Source: Pseudorhodobacter sp. MZDSW-24AT (lineage in GTDB: Bacteria > Pseudomonadota > Alphaproteobacteria > Rhodobacterales > Rhodobacteraceae). Taken from it: a stretch of 64,000 nt of DNA. The notes under the pieces were generated by a model that saw only the letters and a list, made by a program, of their open reading frames with translations, was not told the DNA's origin and made no database searches. Below, in pieces: positions 7,557-21,464 of the stretch; the first letter of the stretch is position 1, and each line of letters begins with the position of its first letter. The DNA lies in NCBI RefSeq assembly GCF_002794355.1, contig NZ_PGOI01000002.1, positions 248,001 through 312,000 on the forward strand, read 5' to 3'. The position numbers were made by a program, and so were the translations under genes.

Positions 7557-7763
7557 ATGGCTGTCCCGCAGAACCGAGTCACCAAATCCCGCCGTAACAT
7601 GCGTCGCGCTCACGACGCTCTGGTTGCTGGCAACCCCGCTGATTGCCCGAACTGTGGCGAGCTGAAGCGCCCGCACCACGTGTGCGGCGCCTGCGGCCAC
7701 TATGACGCCCGCGAAGTCGTGGCGACCACCAAAGACGTCGATCTGGACGAGGACGCGGCGTAA
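7557..7763 (+). CDS. rpmF: 50S ribosomal protein L32
   Basis: Ribosomal protein bL32, 68 aa. The start [22 protein letters not shown] is diagnostic, and two Cys pairs (CPNC at 30-33 and CGAC near 43-46) form the zinc knuckle, so this is the zinc-binding version. The ATG at 7557 gives the standard N-terminus. It heads rpmF-plsX-fabH, the common link of ribosome and fatty-acid/phospholipid synthesis genes, with plsX starting 27 nt later. Confidence 0.97.
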   Translation: MAVPQNRVTKSRRNMRRAHDALVAGNPADCPNCGELKRPHHVCGACGHYDAREVVATTKDVDLDEDAA

Positions 7764-7790
7764 GCCGCGCCCGGACGGCTCACCCTGCCC

Positions 7791-8903
7791 ATGGCAAGCG
7801 GACTGCAAACTCCGGTGACGGACACGCTTGAAGGCGGGGCGAAGACGGTTATTTCGGTCGACGCCATGGGCGGCGACCGTGGACCGGCGGCTGTGGTCGC
7901 CGGTCTTGGCCTGTCTGCCGCCAAGCATCCTGATGTTTCGTTCATCCTGCACGGCGACAGTGCGGTGCTTACACCCCTCCTCGCCGCGCAGCCGGGCCTG
8001 TCGGGGCGCGTCAGCTTGGTGCACGCGGAACGCGCGGTCACAATGAATGACAAGCCGAGCCAGGTCATGCGCCATGGCGAAGGCACCTCGATGTGGTCAA
8101 CGATCGAGTCGGTGAAATCAGGCGCCGCGCAGGCGGCCGTGTCTTGCGGGAACACGGGCGCGCTTATGGCGGTCTCTATGGTCCGCCTGCGCAAGATTGC
8201 GGGCGTGAACCGCCCCGCCATCGCCTGCCTGTGGCCCAGCCGGAACCCCGGCGGCTTCAACGTGATGCTGGACGTCGGTGCCGGAATCGAGGCCGAGGCC
8301 GAGGATCTGTTGCAATTCGCCGCCATGGGGGCCTCTTACGCGCGCAACGGCCTTGCCCTGCCGCGTCCGCGCGTGGGTCTGCTCAATGTGGGGACCGAAG
8401 AGCACAAGGGCCGTGCCGAACTCAAGATCGCCCATGATCGCATGGTCGAAGCAGCCGAGGCAGGCGGATTTGAATTCGTCGGTTTTGTCGAAGGCGGAGA
8501 CATTCCGGGCGACCGGGTCGATGTGATTGTGACCGATGGCTTCACTGGCAATATCGCGCTGAAAACCGGCGAAGGCACTGCCAAGCTGATTTCAGATTTT
8601 CTGCGCGATGTTTTTGGTGCCGGGCTTTTGTCCAAGCTCGCGGCGCTTTTGGCGCTGAAATCCTTGAAACAGTTGCAAAAGCGCATAGATCCGCGACGGG
8701 TGAACGGCGGCGTTTTCCTTGGGCTCAATGGCACGGTCGTGAAGTCACACGGCTCTGCCGATGAAACCGGGGTTGCGGCGGCGATCGGCCTTGCGATCCA
8801 GCTGGCACGCAGCGGTTTTGTGGAACGTCTGGCTGCACGGGTGGCTTTGACGGTGAAAAAGACGGCAGAAGAACCTGCCGGGGAAGTCGGGGCAAAATTA
8901 TGA
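7791..8903 (+). CDS. plsX: Phosphate acyltransferase PlsX
   Basis: A 370-residue enzyme making acyl-phosphate from acyl-ACP, the first step of the PlsX/PlsY route to phosphatidic acid. Family marks are ISVDAMGGDRGP near residue 22, SCGNTGALM, CLWPSRNPGG, a LLNVGTEEHKG motif and DGFTGNIALKTGEG. It acts peripherally at the inner membrane. About 20 residues precede the conserved core; the start is the only good ATG after rpmF, although its ribosome site is weak. Its stop overlaps the fabH start (ATGA), so the two are translationally coupled. Confidence 0.96.
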   Translation: MASGLQTPVTDTLEGGAKTVISVDAMGGDRGPAAVVAGLGLSAAKHPDVSFILHGDSAVLTPLLAAQPGLSGRVSLVHAERAVTMNDKPSQVMRHGEGTSMWSTIESVKSGAAQAAVSCGNTGALMAVSMVRLRKIAGVNRPAIACLWPSRNPGGFNVMLDVGAGIEAEAEDLLQFAAMGASYARNGLALPRPRVGLLNVGTEEHKGRAELKIAHDRMVEAAEAGGFEFVGFVEGGDIPGDRVDVIVTDGFTGNIALKTGEGTAKLISDFLRDVFGAGLLSKLAALLALKSLKQLQKRIDPRRVNGGVFLGLNGTVVKSHGSADETGVAAAIGLAIQLARSGFVERLAARVALTVKKTAEEPAGEVGAKL

Positions 8904-9871
8904 CATTACGCGCCGTCGTGGCGGGCGTGGGCCATTACTTGCCCGCACGCGTTGTGGAAAACGCGGATTTGGAAGCGTTGGTGGAAACCAGCGATGAATG
9001 GATTCGCTCGCGCTCGGGCATCGAACGGCGGCACTTTGCGGCCGAGGGCGAGATGACCTCGCATCTGGCCGCCCATGCCGCGCGTGCGGCTTTGGCCGAT
9101 GCTGGCCTCGTGCCCGCCGATATTGACGCGCTGATCGTCGCCACCTCCACCCCCGATCTGACCTTTCCTTCGGTGGCCACCATGGTGCAATCCGAACTTG
9201 CGATGCCCGGTGGTTTTGCCTTCGATGTGCAAGCGGTCTGCGCCGGCTTTGTCTTTGCCCTGACCACCGCCAATGCGCTGCTGGTGTCAGGTCAGGCCAA
9301 GCGGGTGCTGGTGATTGGCGCCGAAACCTTCAGCCGCCTGATGGATTGGACCGACCGCACCACTTGCGTGTTGTTCGGCGATGGCGCCGGTGCGCTGGTT
9401 CTGGAAGCGCAAGAGGGCAGCGGCGCTGCCACGGATCGTGGCATTCTGGCCAGCGATCTTCACTCGGACGGGCGTTTCAAGGACATTCTCTACGTCGACG
9501 GAGGCACCAGCACGGGCACGACAGGGCATCTGCGGATGGCAGGCAAAGAAGTGTTCCGGCATGCCATTGAAAAGCTTGCCGAAACAGCCCATGCTTGCCT
9601 CGACAAGGCCGGGTTGACCAGTGCCGATGTCGATTGGATCGTGCCGCATCAAGCCAATATCCGCATCATCGAAGGCACCGCCAAGAAGATGCAGCTGTCC
9701 ATGGATCAGGTGGTGGTGACCGTTCAGGACCATGGCAACACCTCCGCCGCGTCCATTCCGCTGGCGCTTTCGGTGGGCAAGGCGCGCGGCCAGATCAAGC
9801 AAGGCGATCTGATCGTGACCGAAGCCATCGGAGGCGGCCTTGCTTGGGGGTCGGTGGTTCTCCGCTGGTGA
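8900..9871 (+). CDS. fabH: 3-oxoacyl-ACP synthase III (KAS III)
   Basis: FabH, 323 aa, condenses acetyl-CoA with malonyl-ACP to start fatty-acid synthesis. The Cys-His-Asn catalytic triad is present: C114 (AVCAGF), H250 (PHQANIRI) and N280 (GNTSAAS). The protein ends with GGLAWGSVVLRW, the normal FabH C-terminus. The start overlaps the plsX stop by 4 nt, the usual plsX-fabH coupling. ihfA follows after about 90 nt. Confidence 0.97.
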   Translation: MTLRAVVAGVGHYLPARVVENADLEALVETSDEWIRSRSGIERRHFAAEGEMTSHLAAHAARAALADAGLVPADIDALIVATSTPDLTFPSVATMVQSELAMPGGFAFDVQAVCAGFVFALTTANALLVSGQAKRVLVIGAETFSRLMDWTDRTTCVLFGDGAGALVLEAQEGSGAATDRGILASDLHSDGRFKDILYVDGGTSTGTTGHLRMAGKEVFRHAIEKLAETAHACLDKAGLTSADVDWIVPHQANIRIIEGTAKKMQLSMDQVVVTVQDHGNTSAASIPLALSVGKARGQIKQGDLIVTEAIGGGLAWGSVVLRW

Positions 9872-9964
9872 GTCTGTTTTAACTCCAGCCCTCAAGTCTC
9901 TGATATTGACTCGGAAATCCGGACGGCGCATCCTTTGCCGCAACAGCCCGGGGGGGATTTGCGA

Positions 9965-10267
9965 ATGAGCGAAAAAACACTGACCCGTATGGACCTGTCG
10001 GAAGCCGTTTTCCGTGAGGTTGGACTTAGCCGGAATGAGTCGGCGCAGCTTGTCGAATCTGTGCTGCAGCATATGTCCGATGCCCTAGCTTCGGGGGAAC
10101 AGGTGAAGATCTCCTCCTTTGGCACGTTTTCTGTGCGGGACAAATCGGCCCGTGTCGGCCGGAACCCCAAGACCGGGGATGAGGTGCCGATCAGCCCGCG
10201 CCGGGTTCTGACCTTCCGCCCCTCCCATCTGATGCGCGACCGCGTGGCCGCAGGCAAAAAGAAGTAA
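9965..10267 (+). CDS. ihfA: Integration host factor subunit alpha
   Basis: A 100-residue DNA-bending protein of the HU/IHF family. [19 protein letters not shown] and [24 protein letters not shown] match the IHF-alpha pattern, with the beta-arm [19 protein letters not shown] that inserts into the minor groove. It works as a heterodimer with IhfB. The ATG at 9965 gives the family N-terminus (MSEKTLTR) and follows a G-rich ribosome site. The order fabH-ihfA-MerR is common in Rhodobacterales. A TTGACT at 9906-9911 may be a -35 for a separate promoter. Confidence 0.95.
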   Translation: MSEKTLTRMDLSEAVFREVGLSRNESAQLVESVLQHMSDALASGEQVKISSFGTFSVRDKSARVGRNPKTGDEVPISPRRVLTFRPSHLMRDRVAAGKKK

Positions 10268-10294
10268 CCGCATGATCAAAGGAGAGCGCGGCGC

Positions 10295-11248
10295 ATGAAC
10301 AAATCGCCCGACGCCTTCCGCACCATATCGGAAGTCGCTGAGTTTCTGGAAACCCCGGCCCATGTGCTGCGGTTTTGGGAAAGCCGATTTCCGCAGATCC
10401 GTCCCGTGAAACGCGCGGGCGGCCGTCGCTATTATCGTCCGTCGGACGTGGCGCTGTTGACCGGGATCAAGCGGTTGTTGCACGAAGATGGCATGACGAT
10501 CCGTGGCGTGCAGAAAATCCTGCGCGAACAAGGTGTTCGCTACGTTGCCGGTGTGGTCGAAGACCCCGAGGAAGACAGCCAAAACGAAGAGATGGCGGCC
10601 TCTCCCACACCGGCCGCGCCGCCGGTCGTGGCCAGCCACGCCTTGCCCGAAGCCGAAACCGCGCAAATCATTGCGCTTCAGGCCGCGGCGCGGGCACCCG
10701 CCGCTTCGGCGCAAACGCCCGCCGCAGAGGGTGACGAGCCTTTCGCCCCCGTGGAGCGGCAGGAAGACCCGCTGGCAGAAGATGCGCTGTCTGACCTTAC
10801 CCCTGAGGCGCCGCAGCCCCCCATGGCCGAGCCTGCGGCGCCGCTGGCGGTGCCGCAGTCGGCGCCGTCGGTGACCGAGCTTTTTCCACGCCCACCGGCG
10901 CCTGTGCCCTCGCTTCCCGAACCTGTGGCCGAGGCGCCCATGGCGGTTTGGGCCGAAGAGGCGGATACGCTAGAGGAGGCAGCACCAAAGCCACCTGCTG
11001 CTGCACCCGTAGTGCACCTCAGCCGCGTCGTCCCTGCCGAGACAGCGCAAGCGCCCCCCACCGGGCCGCAAGAAGCCCCACGCCAGAAGCCCAAAGCAGC
11101 GCAGGCCGGCACAACCTTGGCCCAGCGTCTGCGCGCGCTGTCGCGCGAAACCCTGAGTGATGAGCAGCATGCGCAATTGGTGCAACTGCGCGATCAGGCT
11201 GTGCTTTTGCGGAACCGCCGGGATGGTTCTGCCCGCCTGCCCGGCTGA
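10295..11248 (+). CDS. MerR-family regulator with long Ala/Pro-rich tail
   Basis: A 317-residue protein whose first 85 residues form a MerR winged helix ([51 protein letters not shown]). No metal- or drug-binding C-terminal domain follows. Instead, residues 90-265 are a low-complexity Ala/Pro/Glu region, and the last 45 residues form a predicted helix ([21 protein letters not shown]). AAAGGAGAG precedes the ATG. It sits 27 nt after ihfA and is probably co-transcribed. It belongs to the class conserved downstream of ihfA in alphaproteobacteria, with unknown targets. The unstructured linker suggests the terminal helix is a separate contact module. Confidence 0.88.
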   Translation: MNKSPDAFRTISEVAEFLETPAHVLRFWESRFPQIRPVKRAGGRRYYRPSDVALLTGIKRLLHEDGMTIRGVQKILREQGVRYVAGVVEDPEEDSQNEEMAASPTPAAPPVVASHALPEAETAQIIALQAAARAPAASAQTPAAEGDEPFAPVERQEDPLAEDALSDLTPEAPQPPMAEPAAPLAVPQSAPSVTELFPRPPAPVPSLPEPVAEAPMAVWAEEADTLEEAAPKPPAAAPVVHLSRVVPAETAQAPPTGPQEAPRQKPKAAQAGTTLAQRLRALSRETLSDEQHAQLVQLRDQAVLLRNRRDGSARLPG

Positions 11249-11287
11249 CACATTTGCTTTCTGGGGAAAAAATTCGTGCTTTCCCGC

Positions 11288-11315
11288 TTGTGCCGCCCGC
11301 GAATATCAGTATGTA
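11288..11315 (+). promoter_or_regulatory. Possible tRNA-Pro promoter
   Basis: TTGTGC (11288-11293), 16 nt and TATGTA (11310-11315) place a transcription start about 6 nt before the tRNA. Both hexamers match consensus only in their first three bases. Confidence 0.35.
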
Positions 11316-11327
11316 TCCCCGCATGTT

Positions 11328-11405
11328 CGGGCCGTAGCGCAGCCTGGTTAGCGCGTCCGTCTGGGGGGCGGAAGGTCGAGAGTTCGAATCTCTCCGGCCC
11401 GACCA
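11328..11405 (+). tRNA. tRNA-Pro (GGG)
   Basis: A complete cloverleaf: the acceptor stem is 7 bp (CGGGCCG at 11328-11334 pairing with CGGCCCG before the discriminator A), the D arm has GCGCAGCCTGGTTAGCGC, the anticodon arm is TCCGT-CTGGGGG-GCGGA with anticodon GGG, and the T arm is GAGAG-TTCGAAT-CTCTC. The 3' CCA is encoded (11403-11405). It reads CCC (and CCU) proline codons. Followed by a strong terminator. Confidence 0.96.
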
Positions 11406-11410
11406 TCGAA

Positions 11411-11450
11411 AAAACCGCCCGCTTGGCCCAGTGCCTTGCGGGCGGTTTTC
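11411..11450 (+). terminator. Terminator of tRNA-Pro
   Basis: A 12-bp stem AAAACCGCCCGC/GCGGGCGGTTTT (11411-11422 with 11438-11449) begins 5 nt after the CCA end. The T run is short (TTTTC). Confidence 0.75.
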
Positions 11451-11475
11451 ATTTCAAGGGCTTGGAGGGTGCGCG

Positions 11476-12552
11476 ATGACGAAAACCGGGGTGCTTGCCG
11501 CGCAACAACTGCGCCATCTGATCGCCAATGGGGCGATCAGCGCCACCCCCGCGATCCTTCCCGAACAGGTGCAGCCCGCCAGCCTTGATCTGCGTCTGGG
11601 GCACATCGCCTACCGGGTGCGCGCGTCCTTTCTGGCAGGCAAAGGCCGCCCCGTCGCCGAGCGCTTGGCGGAGTTTGAAATGCACCGGATCGACATGACC
11701 GATGGCGCGGTGCTGGAAAAAGGCTGCGTGTATGTGATTCCCCTCTTGGAGCGGCTGTCACTTCCCGAAGGCCTGACGGCTGTGGCTAATGCAAAATCCT
11801 CGACCGGTCGTCTCGATTTGCTGACGCGTCTCATCACCGATGGCGGCACCGAATTTGATCGGATTCCCGATGGCTATGATGGTCCGCTTTTTGCGGAAGT
11901 CTGCCCCCGGTCCTTCTCGGTGCTCGTCCGGGCAGGGCAACGGTTGAACCAGATCCGGTTTCGGGACGGGCAAGCCGTGCTCTCCGACCATGCGCTTGCC
12001 CTCTTGCACCAGACAGAGCCTTTGGTGGACGGCACCCCGGTGATCTCCGAAGGTCTTGGTTTTTCGGTCGACCTGCGGCCCCGGTCTGGCGATCTGGTCG
12101 GTTACCGCGCCAAGCCGCACACGGGTGTGATCGATCTCGATCGGATCGGGCATTATCCGGCGGCCGAATTCTGGGAAGAAATCCGCACGCAAGATGGCCG
12201 CATCATTCTGGATCCCGGCGCTTTCTACATTCTTGTCAGCCGCGAGGCGGTGACCATTCCTCCTGATTACGCAGCCGAAATGGCGCCCTATCTGGCGATG
12301 GTGGGAGAGTTCCGGGTCCATTACGCGGGCTTCTTCGATCCCGGCTTTGGCCATGCCGCCGCAGGGGGGGCCGGGTCGCGCGGCGTCCTCGAGGTGCGCT
12401 GCCATGAGGCGCCCTTTGTGCTGGAGCATGGGCAAGTTGTCGGCCGTCTGGTCTATGAACGGATGTCCGAACGCCCTGACGCGCTGTATGGCACCCGGAT
12501 TGCATCCAACTATCAAGGTCAGGGCCTGAAGCTGGCCAAACAGTTCCGCTGA
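11476..12552 (+). CDS. dcd: dCTP deaminase, long two-domain type
   Basis: A 358-residue 2'-deoxycytidine 5'-triphosphate deaminase of the long form found in alphaproteobacteria, about twice the length of E. coli Dcd. The N-terminal copy has PEQVQPASLDLRLG and ANAKSSTGRLDLLTRLITDGG with the catalytic Arg/Glu region; the C-terminal half repeats a dUTPase-like fold (GFSVDLRPRSGDLVGYRA, VGEFRVHYAGFFDPGFGH). It makes dUTP for thymidylate synthesis. GGAGGG lies 5 nt before the ATG at 11476. It follows the tRNA terminator and is convergent with pgm. Confidence 0.9.
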   Translation: MTKTGVLAAQQLRHLIANGAISATPAILPEQVQPASLDLRLGHIAYRVRASFLAGKGRPVAERLAEFEMHRIDMTDGAVLEKGCVYVIPLLERLSLPEGLTAVANAKSSTGRLDLLTRLITDGGTEFDRIPDGYDGPLFAEVCPRSFSVLVRAGQRLNQIRFRDGQAVLSDHALALLHQTEPLVDGTPVISEGLGFSVDLRPRSGDLVGYRAKPHTGVIDLDRIGHYPAAEFWEEIRTQDGRIILDPGAFYILVSREAVTIPPDYAAEMAPYLAMVGEFRVHYAGFFDPGFGHAAAGGAGSRGVLEVRCHEAPFVLEHGQVVGRLVYERMSERPDALYGTRIASNYQGQGLKLAKQFR

Positions 12553-12579
12553 CTCCGCCGCCTGTCCGGGTGGAAAGCT

Positions 12580-12683
12580 GCGCCTCCGGCGGGAGTATTT
12601 CAGAAAGGTGCAAATCCATCCGCAGATCGCCTGGTCTGGACCTGTCCAGTTTGCACCTTTTCCAAATACTCCCGCGCGGAGCG
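12580..12683. repeat. Inverted pair of GGAGTATTT repeats, probable bidirectional terminator
   Basis: Two copies of a roughly 34-bp element face each other between convergent dcd and pgm: one forward at 12580-12614 and one reverse at 12650-12683. Both share CGGGAGTATTT, then GAAA(A)GGTGCAAA. The spacer has a short CTGGAC/TCCAG stem. Together they can form a long hairpin ending both transcripts. They are a variant of the elements at 17879, 41138 and 58713. Confidence 0.7.
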
Positions 12684-12698
12684 CTTCCGAACGTCGGG

Positions 12699-16443
<3,745 letters not shown>

Positions 16444-16447
<4 letters not shown>

Positions 16448-17868
16448 GCGCGCAGCCGCGCATACAAGTCGGCATAGGCCGCTGCCGAAGTTTCCCAGCC
16501 CACCGGATGCGCCATCGCGTTGGCCCGCAGCCGCGCCCATTGCTGGGGCTGGCTATAAACCTGCAACAGTTTGGTCAGGGCCTGACCAAAGGCCAACGCA
16601 TCGGTGGGGTGAAACACCACCCCCGTCGCCACCCCTGCCGTCAAAGTGGCAGGCGAGACACCGATCACCGTATCGGCCAGACCGCCCGTCGCCGCCACCA
16701 CAGGCAAGGCGCCGTAGCGCAGCCCATACATCTGTGTCAGCCCACAGGGCTCAAAGCGCGACGGCACCAGCACCGCATCTGCGCCGGAAAACAGACGGTG
16801 ACTGAGCGCCTCGTCATAACCGATCCGCACGGCCACCCGGGCTGGATGCGCCTCGGCCAAGGCGCGCATGGCGCCCTCCAGCCCCGGATCGCCCGAACCC
16901 AGAACGATGAGCCCGCCCCCTGCGGCCACAAAGTCCGGCACCACCTGCGGCAGCAGGTCGATGCCCTTCTGATCGGTCAAGCGGCTCACCACAATCGCCA
17001 AGGGCCCCGGCACATCGATCCCGAACTCGGCACAGAGCGCCGCACGGGCCGTCGCTTTTCCCGCAGGATGTGCCGCGCTGAACGGCACCGGTTCCGACTC
17101 GGGCGCCCAGATCCCTGTGTCCACCCCGTTCAGAATGCCCGACACCCGCGCCGCCCGCGCCGCGATCACGCCTTGCAAACCCATGCCAAATTCGGCCCGC
17201 ATCAATTCGGCCGCATAGGTGGGCGACACGGTGGTGATCCAATCCGCCGTGACCAGACCCGCCTTCAAGCTGGACAAGCCGCCGTAATATTCCAGCCCAT
17301 CGGGATAAAACTGCTCTCCCGGCAGGCGCAGATCATGCAGCAGATGCACGGGCGCCCAGCCTTGAAAGGCAATGTTGTGCACCGTCATCACCGATTTCAC
17401 ATCGCGCGCGCCGGAATAGGCCAGATACGCAGGCGCAAATCCCGCTTGCCAGTCATGCGCATGCAGCACATCCGGCCGCCAGCCCGCCACGCCCTCGCGC
17501 GCGATCCGCGCCGCGACCCAAGACAGCGCCGCAAACCGCTGCGGATTGTCTCCCCAATCCCCGCCCGGTCCGCCATAAGGGCCCCCATCGCGGTCATAAA
17601 GATGCGGCGCATCCAGCAGCAGCACCTCCATCCCCTCGACCTGCCCGGCATAGACCGTGCCATGCCCCCCAAACAGCCCCGGCTCTTCCCAGACCGCCGT
17701 CATCCCCGCGCACAGCCCCCGCAGCGCCCGATAGGCCGGGATCAGGACGCGCATCTCCCAGCCAACCCCAGCCAGGGCCTCCGGCAAGGCCCCCACCACA
17801 TCGGCAAGCCCGCCGGTCTTGACAAAAGGCACACATTCCGACGCAACAGACAGAACCCGACCGGTCAT
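16444..17868 (-). CDS. glgA: Glycogen synthase (ADP-glucose)
   Basis: A 474-residue GT5 glycosyltransferase that elongates alpha-1,4-glucan from ADP-glucose. The N-terminal KTGGLADVVGALP binds ADP-glucose; HAHDWQAGFAP and VMTVHNIAFQG are typical; the C-terminal Rossmann domain has SRLTDQKGIDLLP and the EPCGLTQMYGLRYG motif with the conserved catalytic Glu. The ATG at 17868 follows GAGGGAAGC. The 81 nt between glgC and glgA hold a dispersed repeat and a G6/C6 hairpin, which could adjust expression of the distal part of the operon. Confidence 0.96.
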
Positions 17869-17878
17869 GCTTCCCTCA

Positions 17879-17930
17879 TCATCTGTTCTCAAATATCCTC
17901 GGGGGGACCGGGGGGCAGACAGCCCCCCGG
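17879..17930 (-). repeat. Dispersed GATATTTG repeat with adjacent GC hairpin, upstream of glgA
   Basis: On the minus strand the core reads CCGAGGATATTTG, then AGAACAGATGA (17906-17879), and is preceded by a 9-bp hairpin CCGGGGGGC/GCCCCCCGG (17908-17916 with 17922-17930). The core ends 10 nt before the glgA ATG, next to its ribosome site. The same core occurs at 41138 and 58713. Confidence 0.75.
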
Positions 17931-17949
17931 GGTCTGCCATGGGCGCAGC

Positions 17950-19221
17950 CTATCCCAGCTTGCGCGCCCGCATATCCAGCATATCCTGCGTGATCAATAC
18001 GATGCCCGCATCCGTGCGGCGGAACCACTTGGCATCTTCCTCCGGGTCCTGCCCCACCACCAGACCTTCGGGGATGATCACCCCCCGGTCGATCACACAA
18101 TTCTTCAACTCCACCTTCCGGTTCACACAGACCTGCGGCAAGGCCACCACATGATCCAGCGTGCTGTAGGAATGCGTGCGACATCCCGTGAACAGCAGCG
18201 AATTGCGCACCTCCGACCCCGAGACGATGCAATCCCCCGACACCAGCGAGGAAATCGCCGTCCCGCGCCGCCCGTCGGTGTCATGAATGAATTTCGCAGG
18301 CGGCACGATTTCAGCATAAGTCCAGATCGGCCAGCTGTTGTCATACAGATCCAGTTTGGGCACGAAATCGGTCAGGTCGATATTGGCCTGCCAGAATGCG
18401 TCGATCGTTCCCACATCGCGCCAATAGGGCTCATCCTCCAAGCCCGAGGTGACGCAACTGTCGGCAAATTTATGCGCCACCGCTTTGCCGTTCTTCACGA
18501 TCTGCGGAATGATGTCATTGCCGAAATCATGGCTGGAATTGGGGTCTTCCGCATCCCGAATCAAAAGATCGCGCAGCATGTCCCAGTTGAAGACGTAAAT
18601 CCCCATACTGGCCAGCGCATGATCCGGATCGCCCGGAATGCTGGGCGGGTCTTTGGGCTTTTCCAGAAACTGGGTGATCCGCATGTCCTTGTCCACATGC
18701 ATGACCCCAAAGGCCGTCGCCTCCATCCGGGGCACCGTCAAGCAGCCAATCGTGACATCGGCACCGGATGAGACATGCTGCTGCAGCATGATCTCGTAAT
18801 CCATCTTGTAGATGTGATCCCCCGCCAGAATGATCACATACTTCACCTTGTAATCATCCACGATGTCGATGTTCTGCGTCACCGCATCCGCCGTGCCCAG
18901 ATACCATTTGTTCTCATCCACCCGCTGGCTGGCGGGCAGGATGTCCAGATATTCATTCCGCTCGGCCCGGAAAAACCCCCAGCCGCGCTGCATGTGGCGG
19001 ATCAGGCTATGCGCCTTGTATTGTGTCGCAATCGCCATCTTGCGGATGCCGGAATTCAGCGCATTGGACAGCGCGAAATCGATGATGCGGGTCTTGCCAC
19101 CGAAATAGACCGCCGGCTTTGCGCGGCGGTCTGTCAATTCCTTCAGACGGCTTCCCCGTCCGCCGGCAAGAACGAATGCCATCGCCTGCGACGACAGCCT
19201 TGTATTGGGTTTAGCCTTCAT
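17950..19221 (-). CDS. glgC: Glucose-1-phosphate adenylyltransferase
   Basis: A 423-residue ADP-glucose pyrophosphorylase, the committed and allosterically controlled step of glycogen synthesis. The nucleotidyltransferase loop is [23 protein letters not shown] split across residues 17-40; the catalytic centre includes GTADAVTQN and [11 protein letters not shown]; a left-handed beta-helix domain forms the C-terminal third ([15 protein letters not shown]). ATG at 19221 follows GGGAGGGATC. It starts 20 nt after the glgB stop in the glg operon. Confidence 0.97.
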   Translation of the reverse strand: MKAKPNTRLSSQAMAFVLAGGRGSRLKELTDRRAKPAVYFGGKTRIIDFALSNALNSGIRKMAIATQYKAHSLIRHMQRGWGFFRAERNEYLDILPASQRVDENKWYLGTADAVTQNIDIVDDYKVKYVIILAGDHIYKMDYEIMLQQHVSSGADVTIGCLTVPRMEATAFGVMHVDKDMRITQFLEKPKDPPSIPGDPDHALASMGIYVFNWDMLRDLLIRDAEDPNSSHDFGNDIIPQIVKNGKAVAHKFADSCVTSGLEDEPYWRDVGTIDAFWQANIDLTDFVPKLDLYDNSWPIWTYAEIVPPAKFIHDTDGRRGTAISSLVSGDCIVSGSEVRNSLLFTGCRTHSYSTLDHVVALPQVCVNRKVELKNCVIDRGVIIPEGLVVGQDPEEDAKWFRRTDAGIVLITQDMLDMRARKLG

Positions 19222-19241
19222 GATCCCTCCCTTGCCTTGCT

Positions 19242-21422
19242 TTACGCAAGATCCCCCTCTTTGAGATAAACCGCCGACAGCGGCGGCAATGTCACAAGCG
19301 CTGACCACGGCCGCCCATGGCATGGCACCGCCTCTGCCGTGACACCGCCAAGGTTGCCACGGTTGCCGCCGCCGTAAAGCGCGGCATCGGTGTTCAGCAA
19401 TTCTGCCCAATGGCCTCCCGCTGGCAGGCCGATGCGATACCGCCGCTCGATCGGCGTCATGTTCACCAGCGCCACCACCATCGGGTCCCCGGCCGCCCCC
19501 TTGCGCAGCCAAGCATAAACGCTGGCCTCGGCATCGGTGGATTCAATCCATTCAAACCCTTCGGGCCGCGTGTCGTTGCGGTGCAGCGCAGGCGTGGCTC
19601 GATACACCCGGTTCAGATCGCGCACCAAAGACTGAATGCCGGAATGCGCAGGAATATCAAGCTGATGCCAGTCAAGGCTTTGATTGTGGTTCCACTCCGC
19701 GCCTTGCGCAAACTCTTGCCCCATGAACAAAAGCTTCTTGCCCGGATGCGCCCACATAAAGCCGTAATAGGCGCGCAGATTGGCAAACTTCTCCTCGCCC
19801 GACCCCGGCATCTTCCCCAGCATGCTGCCCTTGCCATGCACAACCTCGTCATGGCTGATCGGCAAGATGTAATTCTCGGACCAAGCGTAATGCAGGCCAA
19901 AGGTCATCTGGTGATGGTGATACTTGCGGTGGATCGGATCCTTTTCCATGTAGGACAAGGTGTCGTTCATCCAGCCCATGTTCCACTTGAAGCCAAAGCC
20001 CAAACCGCCGTGGTTCACAGGGCGGCTGACACCCGGAAAAGCCGTGCTTTCCTCGGCCACCGTCATCACGCCCGCGCATTCGCCGTAGGCGGTGACGTTC
20101 ATGCGGCGCAGCATCTCGATCGCTTCGTAATTCTCGCGCCCGCCATCCCGGTTGGGCACCCACTCGCCCTGCTTGCGGCTGTAGTCGCGGTAAAGCATCG
20201 AGGCGACAGCATCCACCCGCAGCCCGTCGATGTGGAATTCTTCCAACCAATACAGCGCATTGGACACCAGAAAGTTCTGCACTTCGGTCCGGCCGTAGTT
20301 GTAGATCAGCGTGTTCCAATCCTGATGGAACCCTTCGCGCGGATCGGCATGTTCATAAAGCGGCGTGCCGTCAAACTGGCCCAAGCCATGCGCGTCGGTC
20401 GGAAAATGCCCAGGAACCCAGTCCAGCAGCACGCCAAGGCCCTTGCGATGGGCCGCATTCACAAAGGCGCGGAACTCGGGCGGCGTGCCATGGCGGATGG
20501 TGGGCGCAAACAGCCCCACCGGCTGATACCCCCAAGACCCATCAAAGGGGAACTCGCTGACGGGCAGAAGTTCGATATGCGTGAACCCCATATCTGCCGC
20601 ATAATCAACAAGTTGCTCGGCAAGTTCAATGTAGGACAGCATCCGGTCCCCCGGCGCGCGCCGCCAAGACCCCAGATGCACCTCGTAAACCGAGATCGGC
20701 GCGTCTATCGTCTGCCGTTCGGCGCGGGTGGCCATCCAGTCGGCATCGGTGAAGGCACCGGAAATTCTCCTGACAACAGAGGCATTTGCAGGCGGATGTT
20801 CAGATCCGAATCCGACAGGATCGGCCTTGAGCGGCAGCAGATGGCCGCCTTGCGCGCGGATCTCATACTTATAGGTGGTGCCTTCCCCCAGTTCGGGGAC
20901 GAAGGTTTCCCAAACACCCGTGGCTCCCCGCCGCCGCATCGGATGGCGACGACCGTCCCAGATGTTGAAATCGCCGACCACCGACACCCGTTCGGCATTT
21001 GGCGCCCAGACCGCAAAATGCGTGCCCTTCACCCCTTCATGTGTGATGACATGCGCCCCCAGCACCTTCCAAAGGCGCTGATGGGTTCCTTCGCCAAGCA
21101 GGTATTCATCCAGCTCGCCCAGCACCGGGCCAAAGCGGAACGGATCTTCAAATTCCCATGTGGTGCCATGACCCGTGGCGCGCAGCCGATACGCCGCCTT
21201 GCGCGGCAGCGTGGCAAAGAAAAGCCCTTGCCCCCAATGCGTTGCCTCTACTTCTTGACCTGATTTCCCAGTCAAGAGCCACAGCTTTTCAGCCCCCGGC
21301 ACAAAAGCCGTGACCACCCATTTGCCGCCCAATTTGTGCGGCCCTAGCACCGAAAACGGGTCGCCATGACGCCCTTCGCAAATGGCCCAAGCCACTCCTT
21401 CGTCAATCGTGATCTCGGCCAT
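19242..21422 (-). CDS. glgB: 1,4-alpha-glucan branching enzyme
   Basis: A 726-residue GH13 branching enzyme that creates alpha-1,6 branches in glycogen. It has two N-terminal beta domains including a CBM48 ([22 protein letters not shown] near residue 115-135), then the catalytic barrel with nucleophile Asp in [12 protein letters not shown], acid/base Glu in [11 protein letters not shown] and the third Asp in SHDEVVHGK. The ATG at 21422 follows GGAGGAG. It lies 42 nt after glgP in the operon. Confidence 0.97.
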   Translation of the reverse strand: MAEITIDEGVAWAICEGRHGDPFSVLGPHKLGGKWVVTAFVPGAEKLWLLTGKSGQEVEATHWGQGLFFATLPRKAAYRLRATGHGTTWEFEDPFRFGPVLGELDEYLLGEGTHQRLWKVLGAHVITHEGVKGTHFAVWAPNAERVSVVGDFNIWDGRRHPMRRRGATGVWETFVPELGEGTTYKYEIRAQGGHLLPLKADPVGFGSEHPPANASVVRRISGAFTDADWMATRAERQTIDAPISVYEVHLGSWRRAPGDRMLSYIELAEQLVDYAADMGFTHIELLPVSEFPFDGSWGYQPVGLFAPTIRHGTPPEFRAFVNAAHRKGLGVLLDWVPGHFPTDAHGLGQFDGTPLYEHADPREGFHQDWNTLIYNYGRTEVQNFLVSNALYWLEEFHIDGLRVDAVASMLYRDYSRKQGEWVPNRDGGRENYEAIEMLRRMNVTAYGECAGVMTVAEESTAFPGVSRPVNHGGLGFGFKWNMGWMNDTLSYMEKDPIHRKYHHHQMTFGLHYAWSENYILPISHDEVVHGKGSMLGKMPGSGEEKFANLRAYYGFMWAHPGKKLLFMGQEFAQGAEWNHNQSLDWHQLDIPAHSGIQSLVRDLNRVYRATPALHRNDTRPEGFEWIESTDAEASVYAWLRKGAAGDPMVVALVNMTPIERRYRIGLPAGGHWAELLNTDAALYGGGNRGNLGGVTAEAVPCHGRPWSALVTLPPLSAVYLKEGDLA

Positions 21423-21464
21423 GCTGGCTCCTCCCAAAGTCAGCCGCGCAGAAAGGCCCCGGCG

